This document shows, piece by piece, positions 1-8,890 of a DNA stretch of 64,000 nucleotides. How positions within the stretch are numbered: the first letter of the stretch is position 1; the number at the start of each line of letters is the position of its first letter. Made by a program: the position numbers and the translations under genes. A model generated the notes under the pieces. It saw only the letters and a list, made by a program, of their open reading frames with translations, searched no databases and had not been told where the DNA came from. The DNA is from Phoma sp. XZ068. Its lineage: Eukaryota > Ascomycota > Dothideomycetes > Pleosporales > Didymellaceae. Location of the stretch: the NCBI GenBank assembly GCA_004835665.1, contig RBKR01000008.1, positions 1 through 64,000 of the forward strand, given 5' to 3'.

Positions 1-96
1 AACCCTAACCCTAACCCTAACCCTAACCCTAACCCTAACCCTAACCCTAACCCTAACCCTAACCCTAACCCTAACCCTAACCCTAACCCTAACCCT
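1..96. repeat. Telomere repeat array, (AACCCT)16
   Basis: Sixteen uninterrupted AACCCT units start at base 1, the C-rich strand of the TTAGGG telomere used by most filamentous fungi. The array gives way abruptly to CT-rich simple sequence at 97. It fixes this window as a physical chromosome end with the centromere to the right. The true terminal length cannot be judged because assemblies usually truncate telomeres. Confidence 0.98.
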
Positions 97-390
97 CTCT
101 CTCACTCTCTCTCTCTCACTCTCTCTCTCTCCCTCACCCTCACTCTCTCTCTCACCCTCACTCTCTCCCTCACCCTCACTCTCACTCTCTCTCTCACTCT
201 CTCCCTCACCCTCACTCTCACTCTCTCTCTCACCCTCACTCTCACTCTCACTCTCACTCTCTCTCTCACTCTCTCTCTCACCCTCACTCTCACTCTCTCT
301 CTCACTCTCTCTCTCACCCTCACTCTCACTCTCACTCTCTCCCTCACCCTCACTCTCACTCTCTCTCTCTCTCTCTCTCTCCCTCACCCT
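97..390. repeat. CT-rich simple-sequence tract (CTCTCT/CACTCT/CCCTCA)
   Basis: Irregular alternation of CTCTCT, CACTCT and CCCTCA, almost without G on this strand and with few A. It encodes only an Arg-Val/Arg-Glu dipeptide pattern on the minus strand, which is an artefact of the repeat. It directly abuts the telomere array, so it is telomere-adjacent simple sequence and no gene is called. Confidence 0.9.
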
Positions 391-500
391 CGGACGGGCT
401 CCCCACCCACATCCCCTACTTGTAACTAACTAATAACTGCTCTCTTTAAACACCCTACGGGCCTACTGCCTACTCTTTCTTTTCTTTTCTACCTTTTTTA

Positions 501-626
501 CTTGTTTACACCTCCTCATTTGTTTACACCTCCTCACTTGTTTACACCTCCTCACTTGTTTACACCTCCTCACTTGTTTACACCTCCTCCTCACTTGTTT
601 ACACCTCCTCACTTGTTTACACCTTT
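501..626. repeat. 18-bp tandem repeat, about 7 copies
   Basis: The unit CTTGTTTACACCTCCTCA is repeated head to tail. One copy has T for C at its start, one carries an extra CCT, and the last is truncated (ACACCTTTT). Near-perfect identity suggests recent slippage or amplification. The apparent FTPPHL peptide repeat on the plus strand is only its translation. Confidence 0.92.
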
Positions 627-1607
627 TCTTTGTATCTATACTCGCCTCTGCTTGTATTTCTTTCCGTGTTTTTTACCCCTACTTAAACTTATTTGTACTT
701 CTTTTTATTCTGTCTTTTATCTACTTTATTACTTCTTTCCTCCTTTCTTCTTATCTCTTTTTCCTTATAACTATAAAACCCTAACCCCGCTCTTCTTTTC
801 CTACTACTTTTTGACAATACTTTGCACTTTCTTTCTTTTGTATCTCTAAATCTATTCTAATCTGAATCTCTTTTCTACTTATTCTACTTATTCTTCTTTT
901 CTTTCTTACTCTTACTATTGTCTCTACCCTCACCCTTTTCTTAACTAACCTTTTTTCTTTCTCTTTTACCTCTGTCCTAATTCTCCCTCTATCTTTTTCA
1001 TTTCAATCTTTCCTCTCTTTTCTTTACTACTTTCTTTATCTTCTTTCTTTCACCTCCTTTAAAACACTCTCTTCTATCCTCTTTTGCTACTTTAACCCCT
1101 GCTTATTCTTGTCAACTTTCTTTTGAAACCATTAATCCCCCTTCTTGCTTTGTTTCTACCTTGCCTTCTCTCTATTAAACACGTTTTGTAACTCTTTAAC
1201 TTTTTCATCTTCCCTTGATTTTTTTTTTATAACTACTAAACTACTTGTTTCTTCTGTTTGCCTGTGTATTTCTATTTCTTTTCTTATTCCTCTTTACTTC
1301 TTTCCTATAACTTTACCTCTTTTCTTTGTTATTATTTATTTCTCAACACTTACTTGCTAACTCTTCTTTGAAACTCTCTTTATCTTTGAAAAAAATCTTT
1401 CAAATCCTTTCTACTGTGTTCTCTAATCCTTTTTTCTTCTCTTTACTGATTTCTCTAAACTACTAAACTGCTTATTTTTTCTTTTTACCTTTAACGTTTC
1501 TTTTCAATTTTACGCCCTCTTACCCACCCGCTTTCTTTGATCTTTTAACTTCAACTCTCTTCTTTACTCCCTTTCCTCTGCTTATCTTTTCTCTCTTCTC
1601 GAACTTT

Positions 1608-1712
1608 CCTTGAACTTGACTTTTCTTGAACTTCTTGAACTTCTTGAACTTTTGAACTTTTCAACTTTTGAACTGCTGAACTTTTGAGCTGCTGAACTTT
1701 TGAACTTTCCTT
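1608..1712. repeat. GAACTT-type short tandem tract
   Basis: Repeated CTTGAACTT, TTTTGAACTT and CTGCTGAACTT words of 9-12 bp, irregularly spaced. It is a degenerate microsatellite at the border between the pyrimidine-rich stretch and the GC-richer mosaic to its right. Confidence 0.8.
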
Positions 1713-2294
1713 GAATTCAACGGTTTGCGCTTGCGGACTGCCGAAACGGATAACGGCTAACGGGATCCGGGTTTCGGCCTCCGCGTTTGCTTCTGTCCTG
1801 TTGTCTACTTTCCCCAAATACGGATAACCCTAACCCTGACTTGCGTCCGGCCCTGAACCCAACTTCACGCTGTAAACACCTTGCCGGCTCTCCGCTCACC
1901 CTCTACCTTCTACTTCTCTTCTTGCCCTCCCTGACGCCTTGATGATGTGATCCCTGCTGTCTGCTACTGACCGCAAACCTCCTCGGCTTGCGGGGCCTTG
2001 TAACTGCGTCCTACCCTCTACCTGCGTCCTACCCTCAGCTACCGGTTGCCGCTCTTTTCTTCTTTACTTCGCTCTTTCCTACCCTTGCTGCGCTCTTGAA
2101 CCGCTCTACGTTACGCTCTTTGCGCCTCCGGGGCCTTTCTACGGGCTCCTGCCACTCGGACGGGTATCTGCTGCACCCTCTTTTACATGTCACTATCGCA
2201 CGGGTTACGGGGGCCTCTTCACGGGTTGCGGACCTCTCGGTAATACCTCACCACGACTTCGTCGCCTGCCTCTTCTCTTTTCTCAACCGCGGCG

Positions 2295-3098
2295 CTTCTT
2301 GTGCCTCCCCACGGGCCTTCCGCCCACCCCTTCTACTTCACCGCTGCGCTCGGCTTCTCTGTGACACCTGACGGGCCCATCGCCCGCCCTCTTCTGCCTT
2401 CTCCTCAACGACTCTCTTCTCCCTTCTTGCCTCCCTCACCCTCGGCTCGTGATACCTTATCACGGCCCCACCCACCTCCCCTCTTTCTCCTTCATCCTCT
2501 ACCGCCCCGCCCGCCTGCTTTGTGACACCTGACGGGCCCACCGCCCACCCCTACATTCTTACATCTTCACACTCGCTAACGGGTCTTCGCCCTGCTCTTC
2601 TGTCTTGAACGGGGCCCACCGCAATCCCCTTTCTCTCTAACCCTTCTCCTCGCACTCCTTAACACTTCTTAGCCCTCTAATCACCTACGGGTCTTCGCCT
2701 TGTTTTTCTGCCCTGACGGGGCCCACCGCCAACCCCTCTTCGTCCCTCTGATACCTCTCTACGGGCCTACCGCCCGCCCTTTTGTCTCTACCCCCTCTGA
2801 TACCTTGCCACGGGCCCACCGCCCACCCCCCCTTCTCTCTCTTACCCTCGCATTACCGGTCTCTTCACCGGTTCGGGGGCATCTTCGCGGGTTGCGGCTG
2901 TTTCCTGCCTGTTGCCTGTCTTTCTACGCGTTCGGGGGCACCTCCACGGGCTACGGGTCTCTCTACGGGCCTCTGTTCCTTTGTCGGCTTGCCCCAAATA
3001 CCGGTAACCCTAACCCTAACCTGCATCCGCTCCTCCAACCAACTCTGCACCTGCCTCTTCGCTCTCGTGTGACACCTGGCGGGCCCACTGTCCACCCT
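2295..3098. repeat. Dispersed ACGGGCCCACCGCCCACCCC-type repeats (8 or more copies)
   Basis: Imperfect copies of ACGGGCCCACCGCCCACCCC occur near 2310, 2370, 2530, 2608, 2715, 2760, 2811 and 3077. They are spaced roughly 50-250 bp apart on the same strand. Several are preceded by GTGACACCTG. GGGCCC is itself palindromic. The irregular spacing shows this is not a simple tandem array. Confidence 0.8.
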
Positions 3099-3579
3099 TC
3101 TCTCACGCACTACGGCATCTACGGGCTTGGGAATGCCTTTCTGGCTGCGGCACCACAATCGGGTTTGCCAAACTTCCCCTAGCTTCTGTTCTATCTTGTG
3201 ACAATCCTCTCTAAACGCCCAAAACACCTTTTTACATGTTGTCCCCATCCCGATCCATCTGCCTAAACCCCCTGGTGACCTTTTCAAATGCCTCCTCTCC
3301 GCATCTTACTTTTCCCAAATTTTCGCTGTCTTGATCCTGCGCTTTCTTTTCAATACAAACGGGTGCTTTGGGTTGGGGACTCACTTGGTTTCGGGTGCTC
3401 TGCCTGGATTGTGGGCTCTTCTTGGGTTGCGCGCTCTTTCTTGGCTGTTGGTTTTTCTTAAATAATCGGCTCTTACTAATTTGGCGTCACTGATGTGGAC
3501 TCACTTGGTTGGGCGGGGGACCACTTTCGGGCCACTTGGGCTGGTGGGACTACTTTCGGACCACTTGGGGTGGCGCGCT

Positions 3580-3632
3580 ACTTGGGGAACCACGTGGGGA
3601 ACTACTTGGGGAACCACTTGGGGAACCACTCG
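3580..3632. repeat. 12-bp tandem repeat TTGGGGAACCAC
   Basis: Four to five adjoining copies of a 12-bp unit with single-base variants (GTGGGGAACTAC, TTGGGGAACCAC), within a G/T-rich stretch (3480-3640) whose plus-strand bias is opposite to the first 1.7 kb. Confidence 0.85.
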
Positions 3633-4015
3633 GGTTGGTGGGCACCTCTTGCTGGCTGCTGTGTTCTTTTACAATGCTGTATGCTGTTGCCCGCTTGACC
3701 AAACCACGTATAACCCTATCTCAATCTTGACTTGCGTCCTGGCCTGACTGCAAGCTCTAACACCTCCTCTTGTCTCTACTGCCCTCTCTGCTCACACTCT
3801 CTGCGCTCGTATGCGCGTTGTCTGCGCTCCCTACACACTCAGCTTCTTTGTCTGTCTTGTTGATAATCTGCGTGCCGTAAACACCGGTAACCCCACCCTG
3901 ACTTGCGTCCGGGCCCAACCGAAACTCCACTACCCCAACTTGCGTCCCGGCCCGAACCAAACTCTGCTGCACAGCGAATCGCGAACGGAAAATCTTTCAT
4001 TTGCTACTACTGCGC

Positions 4016-7000
4016 CTACTCAGCCAACAGCCGTGTAATCCAACAAAACTCCTTTACCAAGTTGTTGCTCTCCACGTTGTCCAGCGGCTGCTTCTTCCCT
4101 AAATATTCGATTAACATCCTACCCGGTCCTGCATCGTCCACCCCAAACTCCGCTAATCGGGCCTGCCATCGGGCGTTTGCCTCCGTGTAACCGAATACTA
4201 TGCCTGTTAATCCTGCGCTCAACACCCCGCTGTATTGACAAGTCCCTCCCCCTACCCTTCGATACTTCCCTTTCTCGTTCGGCTCCCAGCTGTTGCAAAT
4301 TTCCTGCGGTACGCCACCACACGGGAAGCAACCTGAAAACATGTGGAACCGAACCTGGTCGTCTATCTTCTGTACCATCTCCTTCGCTGTTTTGCTTTCT
4401 GCCCTCCAACACTGCCGTATGTCGTGTCCGCTCTGTGGATCGCCTGCTCCCTCGCAAATCCCGCAGCGATTCGCCCACCACGCCAACTGCCTGCGCACCC
4501 ACTCTACGTCGGCAAACTCCTGCTGTCGATGCTCAGTCAACGTCTGCCACGGCCCCCGGCGCGCCTGCTCCTGCTGTTGAAACACCCGCCGCATCTCTTC
4601 CCGCTCCGCTTCGACGACGTCCATTTCTTCTCCATCGTTACTGTTGTCGTCTGTCTCGCTCTCTTCTTCTGTTTCTTCTTCAACCACCTCCTCCAACTGC
4701 CCATCTATCCCTCGGCACACGTCGCACATCTCCTCGTTGTCCTCCTCTCTACACCCTGCTCGATCCTTCCTCCCATCCAAATACCCGTCCAACACCTCCC
4801 TCCTGCAGCTAGCCGCCCCGCTCTCACCACCTTCAACATACTCCCTCACCAACTGCCGCTCGGCTTCTGTCTCGTTGTCTTCGGTGCGTTGTTTCCCATC
4901 CTGAACGATCAAAACCGCCTCGCTTCGCAACCCGTCCCGGCCTGCCCTGCCGCTCTCCTGTGCGTAATCCAACATGGTGAACGGCCAATCGATGTGAATG
5001 ATGCACCGTACATCCGGTATGTCCACGCCCATTCCCAACGCGCTCGTTGCCACGATCACGCGCTGCTTGCCTGCCATGAAGTCCGCTAACATGCTCGCCT
5101 TGCCCACGGCATCCGCGTGATACGCGTGACAATCTAATTGCTCTGCCAACGCCTTCACCTTCGGCTTCGAATTGCCGTACACGATGAGCTTGCCTGTCCT
5201 GTACTTCCGCATTTTCTGCCACACTGTCTTGATGACCATCGACTCGACGTCCTTCTTCTTCACGGACCGGCTGATCTTGATGGTCTGATACGCCACGTTC
5301 GTCCTTGTGGTCGGTTGTCTGAACATCTTGACCTGCCCTCGCTGGTAATGCATCCGTCGATACAGCTCGTCTTCTTCGGTCGGCGGCAACGTTGCTGTCA
5401 ACAGCACCATCTGCGTCTCGGCTGCTGCCAGCCTGCCGAGCTGTTGCATCTGCTTGCGGAATGTGTATCGACGGTTCAACACAATGTGACACTCGTCGAT
5501 CACGATACGGTCCAGCTGCCGCGTCGCTCGCAGCCGGTTCAAAAATGTCGCGAACGCTTCTCCCACGGCCGACTCGGGCGTTACGAACACGATGGCTGCT
5601 GCGTCGGGCGGGCAGCGACTCTCCCACTCGGCGCACGATATCCCCAGCTCCTTGCACCGCCGCATCATGTCTCCACGCAGCGAAACCAACGGCACGACGA
5701 CGACCGTCGTTCCACCTTGCTCTGCCCACCCCGGCAACATAAACAACATGCTCTTGCCTGCGCCAGTCGGCATCACGGCCACGACGGGGCTCTCGCCGGC
5801 AATGATCGCCTCGATGGCCTCCTTCTGCACGCCTCTGAACTTTGCTTTCTTGCCCTTCATTCGCTGGAGTTGCGCTGCCGGGTCCATCTTCCTCAGCCGC
5901 TCCAGCCTCTCTATCCTTGCCTCGTCCGCCTCGCTCTCGAACGGCGCCTTCTTCCGCTTCTTGACGTCTGCCACTGCGTCTACGGCGGACTGGAAACCCA
6001 AAAACCGGTGCCAATCGGTGCTCGAGTTGCGGAACAACTGCCGCCTGTCTGCTGTGACGCCTGCCATCTCCATGATCCCGCGCGCGTATACCATGCCGGC
6101 TACGTGCGCGCTGTGGCCGGCCTGCTCGTCCTGGATGGTGGCGAGCATATTCTCCTCGTTCCACTCCTCGTTCTCCTCTGCCTCCTCTGCTCGAAATGCC
6201 GACGATGGCCGCAAAAACCTCCGGCTGATGCCGATGGCAATCTCACGGTATGCTGCAATCGTCAACTCTTGCTTTAAACCTACTCTGCTTTCACGCTTCA
6301 ATATTTCCCGAAATCGGTCGCTTGTCCACTTCCGTCCGCTGGGGTCGGCTGGCCACATGTGCGATGATATCGCCTCCTTCTCCCACACCATCGCCTCCAA
6401 CCGCTGCTGGAACGGCAACACCAACCACATGTAATACACCACCAGCTCGCCCACCTCGCGCGGCAAGTACCGGTGGATGATCTTGACATCGCCGCTCACG
6501 GCATACCCTTTGTGATACCGCGTAACGAACGCGACCATGCCGTCCTCGATGAAAATGTTTCGGTGGCCCCCCTTGATGGTGTTGCTGTGTCGAACGCTGC
6601 CCAGCTCTGGCCACCTTGCGGGTTGCCCTTCTGCCATGTGCACCAACGCGGCCAGCTTCTCTCGAAACGCAATCACTCGATCCATGTACCGCTCCACCTC
6701 TTTCCGGTCGATGCCTGAACGGCTTCCTGGCTTGATGAACCTTTCCCTGACGTTGGCGTCCTGCCCCGCGCGCTCAAACAACCACTTCTCCCCATCTACG
6801 GGCATGCGCGTGCGGTGGTCTTTCAAAAAGTTCCACCCTGGCCGCTCATCGGTCGGGTTGTCGCGCAGCTGCTCCCACGGGATCTGGGGCACTTGGCCTG
6901 CTGTCTGCTTGCCGCAAAACAGCAACTCCTCCACCAGTAGCCGCTTAGCCTCCGCCTGCATACCGTGCACCATCCCGCGGAACTGGGCCATGGTGAAGTG

Positions 7001-8677
7001 CAAGTTCTTGTACAGCAGCTCATCCTTCCCCATCCACTCGACGTGGCCACGCGACGTGGTGTTGTAGTGCACCTTCAGCCCGTACGTGCGTAAGTCGAGC
7101 ATCCACTGCATCGGGCTGTGGCTGCCTCGCACCATGAAGCTGTCCATCATCTGCTGCACAAACTCCAAGCAGCCTTTTGGTCGACGCGGGCTGGGGGGAC
7201 TGCTGCCGCTGTCGCTCCCCCCGTACGCGCTGTCGTCGTCGAACACCTCCTCTTCAAACGGCTCGGACAGCTCCAGTGCGTGCTGCACGACCATGAAACG
7301 GGTGATTTTGATCACGGACGACAAGATCGGCGGGTACAGCTCGGGGCCCTTCCAACCGTCCTCCTTGACGCCAAGCACAGCCAACGCGCACACCAGCGCG
7401 CAGTCGTACTCCTTGCGGCGGATGGTCTGTTTGAGCAGCGCCATGCAAAAGTCCAAGCACGCTTTTTCGACCGGCCCCAGCTTCGCGTGCTCGGGCTCAT
7501 TGTCGCGTTCGGACGGGTCCTGCTCGTCGTCCAGCTCATCGATCATCATCTCGTCCTCCTCGTCCTCCCCGTCCTCGTTCTGGTCCTCGTCGGCTACCCC
7601 CATCTCTACCCCACCTACGTCTCTCTCTGCCTGCTCGATCAATGCCTCCCACGCCTCGCGCTGCTGCTGTGTGAAGCGGTACTTGGGGCTCTTCCAACGG
7701 TGCTCCCTCTGCGTCCGTGCAAAAAACATCAGTATCTGCTTCCACGGGCGTGATCGCTCTTTGATCGACTTGTCGTCCATGTACGCCTGCAGCGGCGTGT
7801 ACCTGGTCTGATGCTTCTCTGTCCGGATCGCCTCCATACGCACGAATATGCCCGTCCGTTCGATGACCGACGCCTGGCTCACGCGGGCCAGTCCGTCCAT
7901 GGCGTTCCAAATTGCAGCCTCGACGGGTTCCTCGTCCTTCTCCGGGTCTATGTTGGGCTCCTCAATGCTCGCCAGCAATTCGGGACGATCCAGTTTGTTC
8001 AAGTACGGCAGCCACCCAGTCCGCTCCAGCCATGGGGCCGCCTCGTCCTTCTCCCCGTCTTCGATCGTTGTCTTCGCCCGGTCCTCGACGTTGGCCCACG
8101 TCTTGGCCATCTCCTCGCCCACGCGCGCCCACGCCGCCTCGCCCTCTGTGGGGACGGGTTGCGGACCGCTGTCTGGGTTGTGACGCACCTCGAAGTACTG
8201 TGATCCGTGCCGGCTGCCGAAAAGTCGCTGGCAGTGTACGCGCTTGCAGCCGTCTTCCATCTGGGCTTGCAACGCCCCTGCCCGAGTTCGGCTGGGGCGT
8301 CCTTGCCTTTTTCCCAGCGACCAGCCGTTGTGGTCTTTGCGCCAGTGCTTTTTGATCGAGTCGATGGTTCTTGCAATGTGCCGGCATTTTTCGGGCTCAA
8401 GTTGGCACAGCAAGCCGTCGTCGTATACTGGCAGCTGGGGGATGGGCTGCACGTTGTTGTCTGGTACCGTCCACTCGCTGGGGTACTGTAGCAAGCCCGC
8501 CCACTGACGGACGGCATCCCCTACAGCTCTAACGTTTTTTGGCGGCCTCTTGTGTTGCTTCTGCAAGTGGCTCTCGATCTGGTCCGGCCATACTGCGTAC
8601 CGGCACTCCTTGCACACTGCTACCTGGTACTCAGCCAAGTGCTCAAAGTACTGATGCTCAACGGTGGCTTCTGACAT
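4016..8677 (-). CDS. Telomere-linked RecQ-type DNA helicase
   Basis: A single long exon. The first eukaryotic ATG is at 8677 (MSEATVEHQ...), giving about 1553 aa; the open frame continues upstream to 8884 but has no ATG there. Residues about 20-45 form a CxxC...HxxxxH finger (CKECRYAV ... HLQKQH) like the OrsD-type domain known from fungal cluster and telomere-linked proteins. The middle region has acidic stretches and no recognised fold. The helicase core shows Walker A PTGAGKS (about residue 970), DECH (about 1061), LTATLPP, and motif VI QESGRAGRDG (about 1239). It is followed by a Cys4 pattern like the RecQ zinc-binding subdomain. Fungal telomere-linked helicase (TLH) genes typically occupy this position and are thought to act in telomere maintenance or recombination (family knowledge). 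It points toward the telomere, is not RIP-mutated, and shares a promoter spacer with the gene at 8891. Function here is inferred. Confidence 0.9.
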   Translation of the reverse strand: MSEATVEHQYFEHLAEYQVAVCKECRYAVWPDQIESHLQKQHKRPPKNVRAVGDAVRQWAGLLQYPSEWTVPDNNVQPIPQLPVYDDGLLCQLEPEKCRHIARTIDSIKKHWRKDHNGWSLGKRQGRPSRTRAGALQAQMEDGCKRVHCQRLFGSRHGSQYFEVRHNPDSGPQPVPTEGEAAWARVGEEMAKTWANVEDRAKTTIEDGEKDEAAPWLERTGWLPYLNKLDRPELLASIEEPNIDPEKDEEPVEAAIWNAMDGLARVSQASVIERTGIFVRMEAIRTEKHQTRYTPLQAYMDDKSIKERSRPWKQILMFFARTQREHRWKSPKYRFTQQQREAWEALIEQAERDVGGVEMGVADEDQNEDGEDEEDEMMIDELDDEQDPSERDNEPEHAKLGPVEKACLDFCMALLKQTIRRKEYDCALVCALAVLGVKEDGWKGPELYPPILSSVIKITRFMVVQHALELSEPFEEEVFDDDSAYGGSDSGSSPPSPRRPKGCLEFVQQMMDSFMVRGSHSPMQWMLDLRTYGLKVHYNTTSRGHVEWMGKDELLYKNLHFTMAQFRGMVHGMQAEAKRLLVEELLFCGKQTAGQVPQIPWEQLRDNPTDERPGWNFLKDHRTRMPVDGEKWLFERAGQDANVRERFIKPGSRSGIDRKEVERYMDRVIAFREKLAALVHMAEGQPARWPELGSVRHSNTIKGGHRNIFIEDGMVAFVTRYHKGYAVSGDVKIIHRYLPREVGELVVYYMWLVLPFQQRLEAMVWEKEAISSHMWPADPSGRKWTSDRFREILKRESRVGLKQELTIAAYREIAIGISRRFLRPSSAFRAEEAEENEEWNEENMLATIQDEQAGHSAHVAGMVYARGIMEMAGVTADRRQLFRNSSTDWHRFLGFQSAVDAVADVKKRKKAPFESEADEARIERLERLRKMDPAAQLQRMKGKKAKFRGVQKEAIEAIIAGESPVVAVMPTGAGKSMLFMLPGWAEQGGTTVVVVPLVSLRGDMMRRCKELGISCAEWESRCPPDAAAIVFVTPESAVGEAFATFLNRLRATRQLDRIVIDECHIVLNRRYTFRKQMQQLGRLAAAETQMVLLTATLPPTEEDELYRRMHYQRGQVKMFRQPTTRTNVAYQTIKISRSVKKKDVESMVIKTVWQKMRKYRTGKLIVYGNSKPKVKALAEQLDCHAYHADAVGKASMLADFMAGKQRVIVATSALGMGVDIPDVRCIIHIDWPFTMLDYAQESGRAGRDGLRSEAVLIVQDGKQRTEDNETEAERQLVREYVEGGESGAASCRREVLDGYLDGRKDRAGCREEDNEEMCDVCRGIDGQLEEVVEEETEEESETDDNSNDGEEMDVVEAEREEMRRVFQQQEQARRGPWQTLTEHRQQEFADVEWVRRQLAWWANRCGICEGAGDPQSGHDIRQCWRAESKTAKEMVQKIDDQVRFHMFSGCFPCGGVPQEICNSWEPNEKGKYRRVGGGTCQYSGVLSAGLTGIVFGYTEANARWQARLAEFGVDDAGPGRMLIEYLGKKQPLDNVESNNLVKEFCWITRLLAE

Positions 8678-8890
8678 GTTAGCGGTCCTCTGCGAGCCTC
8701 TGTGTGTGTTTTTTTTCCTTGAGGCGACTGCTCTTATCTCTGAATTATGTTGAGTTTCGCACCCCAGCTTGTGCGCCCGCTCATGTTGTACGGGCTGATC
8801 TCCGTTCGGTCCGTTACCCTGGTCAGGGGCTGAACCCAACGAACATCCTTCTTCTTCCGCCGTATCTCCTACATCAACAAACAAACAGTT
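8678..8890. promoter_or_regulatory. Bidirectional promoter spacer of helicase and 597-aa gene
   Basis: 213 bp separate the helicase ATG (8677, minus) from the ATG at 8891 (plus). The genes diverge, so both core promoters must fit in this spacer or overlap coding sequence. It contains a poly-T run near 8709-8717 and a CA-rich CATCAACAAACAAACA stretch just before 8891, resembling a fungal 5' untranslated leader. No certain TATA box is visible. Confidence 0.6.

Larger units (their letters stand above)
391..1740. other. Pyrimidine-rich, gene-free subtelomeric stretch
   Basis: About 1.3 kb in which the plus strand is strongly pyrimidine-rich and poor in G (TTTCTTTT, CTACTT and similar). Only short open frames of Phe/Leu/Ser/Thr type occur, as base composition predicts, and no start or splice context supports a gene. 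It contains an 18-bp tandem array (501-626) and a GAACTT-rich tract (1608-1712). A telomere-like AAACCCTAACCCC occurs near 775-787. Confidence 0.75.
1741..4015. other. Telomere-associated sequence mosaic, no gene called
   Basis: GC-richer than the preceding stretch and built from dispersed short repeats. One is a telomere-like box CCCAAATACCGGTAACCCTA followed by a CTTGCGTCCGG-like tail (about 1812-1850, 2991-3040; degenerate at 3700-3740 and 3875-3910). Another is a 20-bp GGGCCCACCGCCCACCCC-type word, at least eight times in 2295-3098. Open frames up to 160 codons occur on both strands, but they are overlapping, compositionally biased and recognisable as nothing. It lies between the telomere and the 3' end of the helicase gene, as expected of a telomere-associated sequence. 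Confidence 0.7.

Noticed and set aside
102..359. 85-codon open frame (Arg/Val/Glu repeats) on the minus strand
   Set aside because: Pure translation of CT-rich simple sequence beside the telomere; no gene-like composition.
502..849. 115-codon open frame with FTPPHL repeats
   Set aside because: It is the 18-bp tandem array read in frame, followed by pyrimidine-rich noise.
2700..3287. Overlapping open frames of 96-160 codons on both strands
   Set aside because: They coincide with GC-rich dispersed repeats, overlap each other on opposite strands and show no domain.
4833..6164. 443-codon frame on the minus strand inside the helicase gene
   Set aside because: Shadow frame of the helicase coding sequence, Arg/Gly-rich in the way expected of a GC-rich gene read out of phase.
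5138..6277. 379-codon frame on the plus strand opposite the helicase
   Set aside because: Antisense shadow; no domain, Leu/His/Arg-rich as expected for the complement.
8678..8884. Extended N-terminus of the helicase up to 8884
   Set aside because: The only initiator there would be TTG; a eukaryotic start needs ATG, first available at 8677. An upstream exon cannot be excluded, but no splice site supports one.
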